This document shows positions 17,395 to 26,699 of a DNA stretch of 64,000 nt, piece by piece. Within the stretch, counting starts at the first letter, position 1. Every line of letters begins with the position of its first letter. A program made the position numbers and the translations under genes. The stretch comes from Arthrobacter sp. FW305-BF8 (GTDB lineage Bacteria > Actinomycetota > Actinomycetes > Actinomycetales > Micrococcaceae): assembly GCF_021789315.1 (NCBI RefSeq), contig NZ_CP084561.1:4154001-4218000 (forward strand). Direction: 5' to 3'. Under the pieces are notes generated by a model. It was not told where the DNA came from, did no database searches, and saw only the letters and a list, made by a program, of their open reading frames with translations.

Positions 17395-17426
17395 GCAGCC
17401 TTCCAAGTAGGCAGCCTTCCTAGTAA
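17379..17426. repeat. 16-bp tandem repeat, three units
   Basis: GCAGCCTTCCAAGTAG occurs at 17379-17394 and 17395-17410, with a two-mismatch third unit at 17411-17426 and decayed units after it. The first unit forms the last codons and TAG stop of the small membrane protein, so the array was created by slippage at the gene end. Confidence 0.85.
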
Positions 17427-17557
17427 GGGCGCCTTCCAACTGGCAGCGGCCTTCCGGGTGCAGCAGCCGGCCGCTTACCCGGACGGCGCGTTTCCGTTCA
17501 CTCGCGATTCACGCGCGCGTCCTCGCCCGTCCAAGCGGCCCCGTTAGGTTCGGGGCC

Positions 17558-19144
17558 ATGGACATCACTCGCAGAACACTCATCACCAGCAGCCTCGGTG
17601 CAGGCCTCGTCATCGCCCTGCCCGGCACCGCCGTCGCCGATCCCCGGAACGCAGAAGCGAGCCTCCCCACAGATCCCTTCACCCTGGGCGTCGCGTCCGG
17701 CGACCCCTGGCCCGATGGCTTCGTGCTCTGGACCCGGCTCGCGCTCAACCCGCTCGCAGAAGACGGACTGGGCGGCATGCCCTCCCGCGTTGTCGCCGTG
17801 GCCTGGGAGGTTGCCGAGGACCCTGCGATGCGGAAGGTCGTCCAGCGCGGCGTGGAGCAGGCCCTGCCGGAAAGCGCCCACTCGGTCCACGCGGAAGTGC
17901 GCGGCCTGCAGCCCGGGCGCGAGTACTTCTACCGGTTCCGCGCCGGCCGCCACATCAGTCCTATTGGCCGCACACTGACCAGCCCGGCCTGGTACGAAAC
18001 GCCGGCGGCCCTGTCCATGTCCTTCGCCAGCTGCGCCCAGTACGAGCACGGTTTCTTCACGGCCTACCGCCGCCTCGCCGAGGACCAGCCGGATCTGGTG
18101 CTGCACCTCGGCGACTACCAGTACGAGTACAAGAAGGGCTCCTACGTGACCCGCGGCGGGAACGTCCGCGACCACGAGGGCCCGGAGACGGTGACGCTGG
18201 AGAACTACCGCCAGCGCCACGCCCAGTACAAGGCCGACGCCGACCTCCAGGCTGCGCATGCCGCGGCGCCGTGGCTGGTGGTCTGGGATGACCACGAGGT
18301 GGATAACAACTGGGCGGACGAGGTCCCGGAAAACGCGGACCCGGCCCAGCTGAACAACACTGCGGCCAACTTCAGGAAGCGCCGGGCCGCCGCGTTCCAG
18401 GCGTACTACGAGAACATGCCGCTGCGCGCACCGTCCATGCCCGCCGGCGCAGACATGAAGATCTACCGCACGGTTCAGTGGGGCCAGCTTGCCAACTTCC
18501 ACATGATGGACACCCGCCAGTACCGCGACGACCAGTTGGCGGGGGACGGCTGGCGCAAGAACGTCCAGGAGCGCCTGGCGGAGAACCGGACCATCACCGG
18601 GGCCGATCAGGAGCAGTGGCTGCTGGACGGTTTCCGGAAGTCCAAGGCGCGCTGGGACCTGCTGGGCCAGCAGGTGTTCTTCGCCGAGCGGGACCGCAAC
18701 CAGGCCGCCGACATCGACGACGTGTCCATGGATGGCTGGGACGGCTACGCATCCTCCCGCCGCCGCATCACCCAGGGCTGGGTGGACGCCAAGGTGCGCA
18801 ACGCCGTCGTCCTCACAGGCGACGTCCACCGCAACTGGGCCAACGACGTCAAGGTCGACTACAAGGATCCGGACACGCCGGTGGTGGGCTCGGAACTGGT
18901 CTGCACGTCCGTCACGTCCACAGGCAACGGCACGGGCTCCGTCTCGGACCCCACCATGGCCTGGAACGACCACCTGAAGTTCTTCAACGACCAGCGCGGC
19001 TATGTCCGGACTACCATCGCGAAGGATTCCCTGACGGCAGATTTCCGGGTGCTGGACTACGTCAACACCCCGGGCGCAGCGGTCAGCACCAAGGCGTCCT
19101 TCCGGATCGACGACGGCGTGCCCGGCCTCCAGCCCCGCGCCTAG
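17558..19144 (+). CDS. phoD: Alkaline phosphatase D family protein, Tat-exported
   Basis: The 528-residue protein starts with a twin-arginine signal (ITRRTLITSSLGAG, cleavage near AVA) and continues with the PhoD N-terminal domain (FTLGVASGDPWPDGFVLWTR) and a metallophosphatase core. The core has LHLGDYQYEY, WDDHEVDNNWADE, FHMMDTRQYRDDQ and VLTGDVHRNW, which supply the Fe/Ca ligands of the PhoD family. It would release phosphate from phosphodiesters or monoesters outside the cell. It stands alone, ending 15 bp before a long palindrome. Confidence 0.9.
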   Translation: MDITRRTLITSSLGAGLVIALPGTAVADPRNAEASLPTDPFTLGVASGDPWPDGFVLWTRLALNPLAEDGLGGMPSRVVAVAWEVAEDPAMRKVVQRGVEQALPESAHSVHAEVRGLQPGREYFYRFRAGRHISPIGRTLTSPAWYETPAALSMSFASCAQYEHGFFTAYRRLAEDQPDLVLHLGDYQYEYKKGSYVTRGGNVRDHEGPETVTLENYRQRHAQYKADADLQAAHAAAPWLVVWDDHEVDNNWADEVPENADPAQLNNTAANFRKRRAAAFQAYYENMPLRAPSMPAGADMKIYRTVQWGQLANFHMMDTRQYRDDQLAGDGWRKNVQERLAENRTITGADQEQWLLDGFRKSKARWDLLGQQVFFAERDRNQAADIDDVSMDGWDGYASSRRRITQGWVDAKVRNAVVLTGDVHRNWANDVKVDYKDPDTPVVGSELVCTSVTSTGNGTGSVSDPTMAWNDHLKFFNDQRGYVRTTIAKDSLTADFRVLDYVNTPGAAVSTKASFRIDDGVPGLQPRA

Positions 19145-19158
19145 TTCCCCGCTTCCCG

Positions 19159-19222
19159 GCAACGCGGGGTCACTTAGCGCCTGATGAGTGCCTCGAACGG
19201 GCGCTAAGTGACCCCGCGTTGC
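19159..19222. terminator. 23-bp perfect inverted repeat between convergent genes
   Basis: Positions 19159-19181 pair perfectly with 19200-19222 around an 18-nt loop. The stem core is GCGGGGTCACTTAGCGC. It lies between the ends of phoD (+) and the ManD-like gene (-), so it can end both transcripts, but there is no T-run and the stem is longer than needed. It could be a dispersed palindrome of this lineage. Confidence 0.7.
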
Positions 19223-19233
19223 TTGGACCAGCG

Positions 19234-20463
19234 TCACCAGTCATGAACGGTTCCGTCGACGAGGCGGTTGTAGGGCAGGTAGGCCTGCTGGTACGGGTAG
19301 GCGGCCGCGGCTTCGGCGTTGAATTCGACGCCGATGCCGGGCTTGTCGCCCGGGTGCAGGTAGCCGTCGGTGAAGGTCATGAACTGCTCGAAGACCTCAT
19401 TGGTCGCCGCGGAGTGCTGCATGTATTCCTGGATGCCGTAGTTGTGGATCGCCAGGCCCACGTGCAGCTGCGCGGCGAACCCGACCGGGGAAATGTCCGT
19501 AGGGCCGTGGAAACCGGACTTGATCTGGTACTGCGCAGCGAAGTCCATGACCTTCTTCAACGGCGAGATGCCGCCGAAGTGCGTGGACGCTGCCCGGACG
19601 TAGTCGATCAGCTGTTCCTTGATGATGCTCTGGTAGTCGTACACGGTGTTGAAGATCTCACCGATCGCCAGCGGCGTCGTGGTGTGCTGACGGACCAGGC
19701 GCAGCGCCTCCTGATTCTCCGCCGGAGTGCAGTCCTCCAGCCAGAACAGGTCATACGGCTCCAGCGCCTTGCCCAGCTTCGCGGCCTGGATCGGCGTCAT
19801 CCGGTGGTGCCCGTCGTGCAGCAGCGGCAGTTCCGGGCCGAACTCGTTCCGGACCGCCTCGAACACCGTGGGCAGGTGGCGCAGGTAGGCCCGGGTGTCC
19901 CAGTCCTCCTCCACCGGGAACGCACCCCGGCCGGCCGGTTCATAGTCGTACCGCTCCCCCGACGCCTGCGCCTGCGCCGCCACCCCGTACACCGCCTTGA
20001 TCCCGGGCACCGCGGTCTGGATCCGCACCGACTTGTACCCCAGTTCCAGGTGCTCCCGGACCGAATCAAACAGCGACGGGATATCCGAACCCGAGGCGTG
20101 GCCATAGGCGCGCAGCCCGTTCCGGGACGCCCCGCCCAGCAGCTGGTACACCGGCATGCCCGCCAGCTTGCCCTTGATATCCCACAACGCCATGTCCACC
20201 GCAGCAATCGCCGCCATCGTCACCGGCCCGCGCCGCCAGTACGAAGACCGATACAGGAACTGCCACGTGTCCTCAATCCGGTGCGGATCCTTCCCGATCA
20301 GCAGCTGCGCCACATGCTCCTTCAGGTACGCCGCCACCGCGAGCTCACGCCCGTTCAGCGTGGCGTCACCGATGCCGGTCACGCCGTCCTCGGTAGTGAT
20401 CCGCAGTGTCACGAAGTTACGGGAGGGGCTGGTCACGAAGACTTCCGCAGCAATGATTTTCAC
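19234..20463 (-). CDS. manD: ManD-like dehydratase (enolase superfamily, mannonate dehydratase family)
   Basis: The 409-residue enolase-superfamily protein has the RspA/ManD layout: capping domain start [20 protein letters not shown], and barrel segments [37 protein letters not shown] and [11 protein letters not shown]. The family dehydrates D-mannonate to 2-keto-3-deoxygluconate, although some members prefer other acids or are slow. GTG start at 20463. It follows the kinase gene after 73 bp holding a CCGGGCC/GGCCCGG hairpin (20504-20521), so it may be partly separately expressed. Confidence 0.83.
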   Translation of the reverse strand: MKIIAAEVFVTSPSRNFVTLRITTEDGVTGIGDATLNGRELAVAAYLKEHVAQLLIGKDPHRIEDTWQFLYRSSYWRRGPVTMAAIAAVDMALWDIKGKLAGMPVYQLLGGASRNGLRAYGHASGSDIPSLFDSVREHLELGYKSVRIQTAVPGIKAVYGVAAQAQASGERYDYEPAGRGAFPVEEDWDTRAYLRHLPTVFEAVRNEFGPELPLLHDGHHRMTPIQAAKLGKALEPYDLFWLEDCTPAENQEALRLVRQHTTTPLAIGEIFNTVYDYQSIIKEQLIDYVRAASTHFGGISPLKKVMDFAAQYQIKSGFHGPTDISPVGFAAQLHVGLAIHNYGIQEYMQHSAATNEVFEQFMTFTDGYLHPGDKPGIGVEFNAEAAAAYPYQQAYLPYNRLVDGTVHDW

Positions 20464-20536
20464 AGGTCCAGGCCTTCCTTCACATCAGCAAAATTTCAAC
20501 ATTCCGGGCCGGGCGGCCCGGTGGGCGTTGCAGTCG

Positions 20537-21529
20537 TCAGCGCTGGGTACTGCCGGCAACATGGTTGCCCAGCAGTGCGAGTTCGCCGGTCCGGGGCAGG
20601 CCTTCCCAGTCCCCCGCCGTGCTCACGGCGAAGGCGCCCGCAAGCGCGCCGCGGCTGAGGCGTCCGGCCACGTTCTCGCCGTCGAGCAGGGCCGACAGGT
20701 ATCCGGCGGTGAAGGCATCTCCGGCACCGACGGTGTCGATGCTCGTCACCGGCACAGCCGGCGCCTCATGGCGTCCGGCGGCGGTGTGGACACCGGCGCC
20801 GGCGGCGCCGCGTTTCACCACCACTTCCTGCACGCCCAGGGCAAGGAGCTGCTTCGCCGCGAGGACCTCGGCGGCCTCCGAAGAATCCGGCTCCGCTTCA
20901 GGAGCTGCGCGTTCCAGGTCCGGCTCCACCAGTCCGAGCTCGTCGTCGGACGCGATCAGGATGCTGGCATACGGCACGACCCGGGCCAACGCAGCCCTGG
21001 CCTCGTCACGGGACCAGAGCTTGCCGCGGTAGTTGACGTCCAGCGAGACGAGGATCCCCGCGCTTTTGGCCCGGCTGGCGGCATATTCAACTGCCTCCTG
21101 CGCCTGCGGGCTGAGGGCGGCGGTGATTCCGGTCAGGTGCAGCACCCGGGCGCCCCCGGCGAGAGCCACGTCGACGTCGTCGCAGTTGAGCGTGGAGCCG
21201 GCTGACCCGGAGCGGTAGTAGTAGGCGCGGGTGATATCGGCTGTGCGCTGTTCCAGAAACATCACGCCCGTGCTGCGGTCGGGATCCTGCCGGTGGAGCA
21301 CGTCGATGCCTTCCCCGCGCAACTGGCGCAGGATGAACTCGCCGTGCGGGTCGCTGCCGACGACGCCGGCCCAGCGCACCCGGTGCCCCAGCCGGGCCGC
21401 ACCCACGGCGACGTTCGATTCGGCCCCGGCCACATGCATCGACAGGCAACCACCGGCAGAGATCGGCCCGCCGGTCCTGAGCGAGACCATGGATTCGCCC
21501 AGCGTCAGCAGGTCGACGGCGGGGGTCAC
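20537..21529 (-). CDS. kdgK: 2-keto-3-deoxygluconate/galactonate kinase, PfkB family
   Basis: A 330-residue ribokinase-type sugar kinase: GESMVSL start, GAESNVAVGAARLG motif, and the catalytic anion-hole segment TVGAGDAFTAGYL near the C-terminus. It phosphorylates the 2-keto-3-deoxy acid produced by the neighbouring dehydratases. The start is GTG 21529, which overlaps the aldolase stop as GTGA; the frame is open further upstream only as a shadow of the aldolase. The substrate stereochemistry (gluconate or galactonate) is inferred from context. Confidence 0.87.
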   Translation of the reverse strand: MTPAVDLLTLGESMVSLRTGGPISAGGCLSMHVAGAESNVAVGAARLGHRVRWAGVVGSDPHGEFILRQLRGEGIDVLHRQDPDRSTGVMFLEQRTADITRAYYYRSGSAGSTLNCDDVDVALAGGARVLHLTGITAALSPQAQEAVEYAASRAKSAGILVSLDVNYRGKLWSRDEARAALARVVPYASILIASDDELGLVEPDLERAAPEAEPDSSEAAEVLAAKQLLALGVQEVVVKRGAAGAGVHTAAGRHEAPAVPVTSIDTVGAGDAFTAGYLSALLDGENVAGRLSRGALAGAFAVSTAGDWEGLPRTGELALLGNHVAGSTQR

Positions 21530-22218
21530 CGCGGGTTCTCCACGGCAGTGCGCCCGAAACCGGCGGCCAGGTCCACGAAGCTGCGTGCCCGCGACCGTAC
21601 CGGCGCCAGGTCCCCGCCGGAGCCGGCGTCCCCGAAAAGCGGCCCGCCGAGGCCCACCGCAATGGCGCCCGCATCCCAATACGCTGTGGCCTGTTCGAGG
21701 CCGACGCCTCCCACCGCGATGAAAGGAATGTCCGGGAACGGGTCACGCAATGCCTTGAGGTACGGCGGTCCGCCGACCGAGGCCGGGAAAAGCTTGACGG
21801 CAGTTGCCCCGCGGTTCATGGCCTCGTAGGCCTCGCTGGGAGTCATCGCACCGGCCAGCACGGGTATCCCCTGCCGGGCGGACTCGTCCACAGATTCCGC
21901 CAGCGCCGGGGTCACGGTGAACTGCCCGCCGGCCTCACGGACGTTGTCCACGTCCCGCACGGTCAGGACGGTTCCCGCCCCGACGAAACAGCCGGCCGGA
22001 GCGGCCGCGCGCACTTCGCTGATCGCCTGCAGCGCGCCAGGGGTGGTGAGCGCGATTTCGACGTAGCGGAATCCCTCCTCCATGGCAACGAGTGCTGCCT
22101 TCGCGGCGGCCTGTCCGTCCGTGCCGCGCACGATGGCTACCAGCCGGCTGTCCCTGATGCCAGTGAGCAGCAGTTCCGGAGTCATAGTCCCTGTGTTTCC
22201 CATTCTGGCCGTCACCAT
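21526..22218 (-). CDS. 2-dehydro-3-deoxy-6-phosphogluconate/-galactonate aldolase
   Basis: The 230-residue class I aldolase of the KDPG family has a catalytic Glu in VEIALTTPGAL, a binding segment GAGTVLT and the Schiff-base Lys in AVKLFPASVGG. It cleaves KDPG or KDPGal to pyruvate and glyceraldehyde-3-phosphate. The start ATG 22218 overlaps the dehydratase stop (ATGGTGA); ATG 22185 (MTPELLL) is also possible since homology starts there. It overlaps the kinase start, so the three genes are translationally coupled. Confidence 0.88.
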   Translation of the reverse strand: MVTARMGNTGTMTPELLLTGIRDSRLVAIVRGTDGQAAAKAALVAMEEGFRYVEIALTTPGALQAISEVRAAAPAGCFVGAGTVLTVRDVDNVREAGGQFTVTPALAESVDESARQGIPVLAGAMTPSEAYEAMNRGATAVKLFPASVGGPPYLKALRDPFPDIPFIAVGGVGLEQATAYWDAGAIAVGLGGPLFGDAGSGGDLAPVRSRARSFVDLAAGFGRTAVENPR

Positions 22219-23360
22219 TCCGCAAAGGAGCCGTCGGGATGCCGCCAGACAGGTCCGCGCCAGGCGTGGCCCTGCTTATCGGCGGCGCGGACCACGGCTT
22301 CGTCGATATCGATGCCCAGGCCCGGCCCGGTCAGCCGCTCGATGTGCCCGTCCACGAACTTGAGCGGAGTCTTGTCCACCACGTAGTCCAGCACCTCGGC
22401 CCCCTTGTTGTAATGGATGCCGATGCTTTGTTCCTGGATGAGGAAGTTGGGTGTCGCGAAGCCAACCTGCAGGCATGCCGCGAGTGCGAGCGGGCCCAGC
22501 GGGCAGTGTGGGGCGAGCTGCACTTCGTAGATCTCGGCCAGCGAAGCGATCTTGCGTGTCTCTGTGATGCCGCCCGCATGGGAGAGGTCGGGCTGGGCCA
22601 CGGCGATTCCGGCCTGCAGCGCGGGCAGGAACTCCTGCCTGCTGTAAAGCCGCTCGCCGGTGGACACCGGCGTGGTGGTTGAGGAGGTGAATTCCCGGAG
22701 CAGGTGGGTGTTCTCGGGAACCACCGGTTCCTCAAGGAAGAACGGCCGGAACGGTTCCAGCAGCGGTGCCACGCGCCTGGCGTTGGCAAGGCTGAAGCGG
22801 CCATGGAAGTCGACGGCGACGTCCCGTTGGTCCCCCAGGACTTCCCGCGCGGCCGCAACCCGGCGGACCACGCCGTCGAGCTCGGCGACGGAGGCCACCG
22901 GACTCATCCTGCCGCTGGCGTTCATCTTGACGGCGGTAAGCCCGACTTCCAGCTGCGCGCTGATCTGGTCGGCCACCTCGTTGGGTTCGTCGCCGCCCAC
23001 CCAGCCGTACATGCGGATCCGGTCACGGACGGGGCCGCCCAGCAGCTGGTGCACCGGCGCGCTGAAGTGCTTGCCGGCGATGTCCCACAGTGCCTGGTCA
23101 AGCCCGGACACGGCGCTTGCCAGGATGGGGCCGCCCCGGTAGAACGAACCCTTGGTCATGACCTGCCAGTGGTCTTCGATCCGGAGGGCGTCCTGGCCGA
23201 TGAGCAGCTCGGCGAGCTGGTCGACGGCGGTGCGCACCGTCTCGCTGCGGCCTTCGCAGCTCGCCTCGCCCCAGCCCACAATCCCGCTGTCGGTCTCGAT
23301 GCGGACAAACAGCCAGCGCGGCGGCACCAGGAAGGTTTCTATCCTGCTGATTTGTGTCAT
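22212..23360 (-). CDS. dgoD: D-galactonate dehydratase (enolase superfamily)
   Basis: The 382-residue protein matches DgoD by length and signature: RIETFLVPPRWLFVRIETD start, VDFHGRFSLANA and FLEEPVVPENTHLL metal ligands, APHCPLGPLALAACLQV and QEQSIGIHYNKG. The catalytic His is in APHCP and the Glu ligands are in the DFHG, EEP and TGER segments. It dehydrates D-galactonate to 2-keto-3-deoxygalactonate. It is 11 bp from the permease gene upstream and overlaps the aldolase downstream. Confidence 0.9.
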   Translation of the reverse strand: MTQISRIETFLVPPRWLFVRIETDSGIVGWGEASCEGRSETVRTAVDQLAELLIGQDALRIEDHWQVMTKGSFYRGGPILASAVSGLDQALWDIAGKHFSAPVHQLLGGPVRDRIRMYGWVGGDEPNEVADQISAQLEVGLTAVKMNASGRMSPVASVAELDGVVRRVAAAREVLGDQRDVAVDFHGRFSLANARRVAPLLEPFRPFFLEEPVVPENTHLLREFTSSTTTPVSTGERLYSRQEFLPALQAGIAVAQPDLSHAGGITETRKIASLAEIYEVQLAPHCPLGPLALAACLQVGFATPNFLIQEQSIGIHYNKGAEVLDYVVDKTPLKFVDGHIERLTGPGLGIDIDEAVVRAADKQGHAWRGPVWRHPDGSFAEW

Positions 23361-23370
23361 TTCCGAGCCC

Positions 23371-24261
23371 CTAGCCCTTGGTGGCGCCGGCGGTCAGACC
23401 GGAGACGATGTACTTCTGCGTGAACAACGCGATGATCATGATCGGGATGGTCACCACGGTGGCGGCCGCCATCAGCCCGCCCCAGTCGATGCTGGCGTAG
23501 GAGACGAAGTCGAAGATGGCCACGGGCAGCGTCTTCGTCTTCGAGCCGGACAGGACCAGGGCGAACATGAAGTTGTTCCACGAGAAGATAAAGGCCAGGA
23601 TGCCCGCAGTGGCCATGCCGGCCACGGACAGCGGGAGGGTGATGTGGCGGAAGGCGCCGATCGGGGTGAGCCCGTCCACCTGCGCTGACTCCTCCAGTTC
23701 GACCGGCAGCGAGTCGAAGTAGCTCATCATGATGTACACGATCAGCGGCAGGGCGACGAACATGTGGCTGAGGATCAGGACTTCGAAGCCGCCCACCATT
23801 TTCAGGTTGGAAAAGACGTAGTACCACGGCACCAGCAGGGAAACGCCCGGGATGACGCGGGCCATGAGCACCACAAGCGCCGAACGGTGCATGGTGAACC
23901 GGCTCATGGCGTAGGCGGCCGGGACGCCCAGGACCAGTGACAGCGCGGTGGAGACGAAAGCCACCCAGAAGCTGTTGAAGATGAAGACGAAGTAGTTGTT
24001 CCGCTGCAGGACGTTGGCGTAGTTCTCGGCGGTCGGAGTGAACAGGAACGACTTCCCCGCATCGTAGATGTCAACGTTGGTCTTGAAGGAAGCGAGCAGC
24101 ATCCAGAACAGCGGCGCGATCAGGAACAGCACCACCGCCACCAGTGCGGCGAAACGGAACACCTTGTACCCGCTGCTGCGCAACGGCTTCCTGCGGCGGG
24201 CCGTTCCTCGCCGCTGGCTTGCCGGCGTCTGGGATTCGGTGTTTTCGTGCAGGACGGTCAT
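23371..24261 (-). CDS. Sugar ABC transporter permease (MalG type)
   Basis: The 296-residue protein has six membrane segments and the ABC permease EAA loop (ESAQVDGLTPIGAFRHITLP) that docks the ATPase. The start is ATG 24261, overlapping the previous permease stop as ATGA; the longer frame to 24297 is a shadow. It forms a channel with the MalF-type partner. No ATPase gene is in the cluster, so a shared MsiK-like ATPase elsewhere is inferred, as usual for actinobacterial sugar importers. Confidence 0.9.
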   Translation of the reverse strand: MTVLHENTESQTPASQRRGTARRRKPLRSSGYKVFRFAALVAVVLFLIAPLFWMLLASFKTNVDIYDAGKSFLFTPTAENYANVLQRNNYFVFIFNSFWVAFVSTALSLVLGVPAAYAMSRFTMHRSALVVLMARVIPGVSLLVPWYYVFSNLKMVGGFEVLILSHMFVALPLIVYIMMSYFDSLPVELEESAQVDGLTPIGAFRHITLPLSVAGMATAGILAFIFSWNNFMFALVLSGSKTKTLPVAIFDFVSYASIDWGGLMAAATVVTIPIMIIALFTQKYIVSGLTAGATKG

Positions 24262-25196
24262 TTGCTTCCCGCTTTCTTGCGCATGGTCAGCAGCCACATG
24301 GAGCCAATGATGATCATGAAGAACAGGATCAACACGGCGGAGGAGAGCCCGTACTGGTTGTAGTCAAAGCTGAGCCCGTAGGCATACACGTTCAGCGTTT
24401 CCACCTCATGGAATGAACCGCCACCCTTGCCCTTTGTGGCGTAGAGGATATCGAACGTCTTGAGCGCGTCGATGCCGCGCAGCAGGATGGCCACGATCAC
24501 GGTGGGCATCATGAGGGGCAGGGTGACGAAGAAGAAACGCTGGAAGGCGTTGGCGCCGTCCATGCGCGCGGCTTCATCCGGCTCCTCGGACAGCGAGGTC
24601 AGGCCCGCGAGGAGGATGAGCACCACCATGGGGGTCCACTGCCAAACGTCCATGAAGATGGTGGTGGGCAGGGCCGAGTCCTGGCCGGAGAGCCATGGCT
24701 GGGGTGGAATGCCAACGAGTCCCAGCAGCTGGTTGGCGAAGCCGATGTTCGGGTCAAAGATCAGGCGCCACATCATGCCTACTGCCACGGGGGTGGCAAC
24801 GAGCGGCAGCAGAATGGCCACGCGGACCCATTTCTCGCCGCGGAACGGACGCCACAGGAGCAGTGCGATGCACATGCCGAGGACAACTTCGCAAACCAGG
24901 GCCACCAGCGTGAAGGACACCGTGCGGCCTACGGCGGGCCAGAACCTTTCGGTGTCCGTCAGCACGGTGAGGTAGTTTTCGAACCCCACGAAATCGGAGG
25001 CCGCGCGGACCGATCCCTGGGAGTCGGTCAGGCTCAGGTAGAGAGTCCAGGCAAGCGGAAAAACGATCAGGAGGCCCACGAAGATCATCGCGGGCGCTGC
25101 AAACAGCCATTTCCGGTGCCGGTTCGCCCAAGCGGAGAAATTAGCCCGGGTGCGCGCCGATTGTCCAGAGCTCCGGGCAGGGGTCAGTACAGACAT
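24258..25196 (-). CDS. Sugar ABC transporter permease (MalF type)
   Basis: The 312-residue protein has a cytosolic N-terminus, six predicted membrane helices and the EAA motif near EPDEAARMDGANAFQRFFFV. It overlaps the MalG-type gene by 4 bp. Together with the upstream binding lipoprotein it completes the membrane part of a CUT1-type importer. An 85-bp gap with a strong stem-loop separates it from the binding-protein gene. Confidence 0.9.
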   Translation of the reverse strand: MSVLTPARSSGQSARTRANFSAWANRHRKWLFAAPAMIFVGLLIVFPLAWTLYLSLTDSQGSVRAASDFVGFENYLTVLTDTERFWPAVGRTVSFTLVALVCEVVLGMCIALLLWRPFRGEKWVRVAILLPLVATPVAVGMMWRLIFDPNIGFANQLLGLVGIPPQPWLSGQDSALPTTIFMDVWQWTPMVVLILLAGLTSLSEEPDEAARMDGANAFQRFFFVTLPLMMPTVIVAILLRGIDALKTFDILYATKGKGGGSFHEVETLNVYAYGLSFDYNQYGLSSAVLILFFMIIIGSMWLLTMRKKAGSK

Positions 25197-25231
25197 GGTT
25201 CACCTAAGAGTCGGGGGTGACGGCGTTTCAA

Positions 25232-25276
25232 GTGCGACGGCGGAACAACAGCGGGGCTGTTGTGCCGCCGTCGCAC
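25232..25276 (-). promoter_or_regulatory. Intercistronic stem-loop after the binding-protein gene
   Basis: Arms 25232-25252 and 25256-25276 pair over 21 nt with a single mismatch (GTGCGACGGCGG half). It lies between the binding-protein stop and the first permease. The same arrangement in malEFG-type operons blocks 3' decay and partly terminates, giving more binding protein than permease. That role here is inference. Confidence 0.65.
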
Positions 25277-25281
25277 ATTAC

Positions 25282-26568
25282 TTACTTGTTTTCGTCGTCC
25301 AGGAACTTCTGGAAGGCGGTGTTGGCCTGGTCGGCCGCGGCGGAAGCGTCAGCGCCCGTGATGGAAGCGACGATGGGCTCGCCCACGATTTCGCGGGCCT
25401 TGCCGACGGTGATGACCAGCGGACGGTCGTGGCCTACGCCCTTTTCAGCGCTGACTGCGATGGCGGCCGCAAGGTCCTTGGGGTAAGTGGAAGTACCGGC
25501 CGGGTCAGACCAGACAGAGGCCCGGGGCCCGGGGACGCCGGCCTTCTGTGCTTCGAGCGTCCGATCCTTGCTGGTGGCCCACTTGATGAACTTCCAGGCG
25601 TTGTCTTGGTTGCCCGAAGACTGGTTGATCGCGAGGCCCCACGACGGGATGTTGTACGGCTTGGAGCCCGCCGGTCCGGCCGGGAGCGGCGCGAAGCCAA
25701 CGGTTTCGGCCACCTTGGACTTGGCGGGGTCCGTGGCGTTCTTGTAGAGGGAGTCCGCCTCCGTGTAGAAGGCGGCCTTGCCCTGGGTGAAGATTGCCAT
25801 GGCTTCGGGCCAGCTCATGTCGGTGCTGACGTTCTTGGGACCGTAGTTCTTGATGAGCCCGCCGTAGAAGGCGTAGGCCTTCTTAGCTTCCTCGCTGCCG
25901 ACGGCGGACTTGCCGCTTTCGTCGGTGAAGTCGCCGCCGAAGCTGTACAGGAAGCTGGAGAACTGGGTGACCGCGGTGGACTTGCCAGTGCGGGCAACGA
26001 AGCCGGCGGTGTCCGTGGAGGCGATCTTCTTGGCTGCCGCCTCGAGTTCCTCCATGGTCTTGGGGACCTCAAGGCCGGCGGCCTTCAGCAGGTCCTTGCG
26101 GTAGTAGAGCACCTCGCGTTCGGTGATGATCGGAACGCCCATGACCTTGTCTTCATACGTCGAAGCCTTGACGGGGCCGTCCTGGTAGTCCTTCCAGTTC
26201 CAGTCCGCGTCTTCGGCGACCTTGCTGGTCAGGTCCGCCAGATAGCCGTTCTTGCCGAAGGCCTTGCCCTCCTGAAGCGGCCGGTACATCATGACGTCGA
26301 TTTCGTCGCTGCCCGCGTTAAGCTTGACGTTGTACTGGTCGGACAGCTGGTCTTCACCGAGCTGGGTCAGTTCCACTTTGAGGCCGGTGGACTTTTCGAA
26401 TTCGGGGATCGCAGCCTTGATGCCTTCTGTCCAGACATGGTTGGCGAGGGTGACCCGGACCGTGTCCGACCCCTTCGAGTCGCCGCCTCCGCCCCCGCCG
26501 CAGGCGGTCAGCCCCATCGAGAGGGCCGCGGCAACGGCCGCGTACTTCACTACTGAACGTCGCTTCAT
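25282..26568 (-). CDS. Extracellular sugar-binding lipoprotein (ABC transporter)
   Basis: The 428-residue protein has a lipoprotein signal (MKRRSVVKYAAVAAALSMG, lipobox LTAC, then a Gly-rich linker) and a family-1 solute-binding fold (AAIPEFEKSTGLKVELTQLG, VDVMMYRP-type strand). ATG 26568 has AAGGAG 6 bp upstream; the longer frame to 26607 lacks one. It is the first gene of the galactonate-type operon, and the ligand (probably a sugar acid or galactoside) is inferred from that operon. Confidence 0.9.
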   Translation of the reverse strand: MKRRSVVKYAAVAAALSMGLTACGGGGGGDSKGSDTVRVTLANHVWTEGIKAAIPEFEKSTGLKVELTQLGEDQLSDQYNVKLNAGSDEIDVMMYRPLQEGKAFGKNGYLADLTSKVAEDADWNWKDYQDGPVKASTYEDKVMGVPIITEREVLYYRKDLLKAAGLEVPKTMEELEAAAKKIASTDTAGFVARTGKSTAVTQFSSFLYSFGGDFTDESGKSAVGSEEAKKAYAFYGGLIKNYGPKNVSTDMSWPEAMAIFTQGKAAFYTEADSLYKNATDPAKSKVAETVGFAPLPAGPAGSKPYNIPSWGLAINQSSGNQDNAWKFIKWATSKDRTLEAQKAGVPGPRASVWSDPAGTSTYPKDLAAAIAVSAEKGVGHDRPLVITVGKAREIVGEPIVASITGADASAAADQANTAFQKFLDDENK

Positions 26569-26699
26569 TACGACTCCTTGACTCAGGACCAGAAATCCTC
26601 CGGCCACTCCAAACGCATCATTGCACTTGCTCAGGGTGCGATCATGGCAAATAAGGCGGACTTAAACAACCCTTGGCCTGGTTCCCGTATGCTTTATTT

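Noticed and set aside
17498..19237. 579-residue open frame on the minus strand and a 726-residue plus-strand frame over 18478-20658
   Set aside because: Both are shadow frames of PhoD and the ManD-like dehydratase. High GC third positions keep antisense and shifted frames open; they lack ribosome sites and known domains.
25150..26556. 468-residue plus-strand frame across the binding-protein gene
   Set aside because: It is antisense to the lipoprotein gene, which has a signal peptide and homology. No ribosome site or domain.
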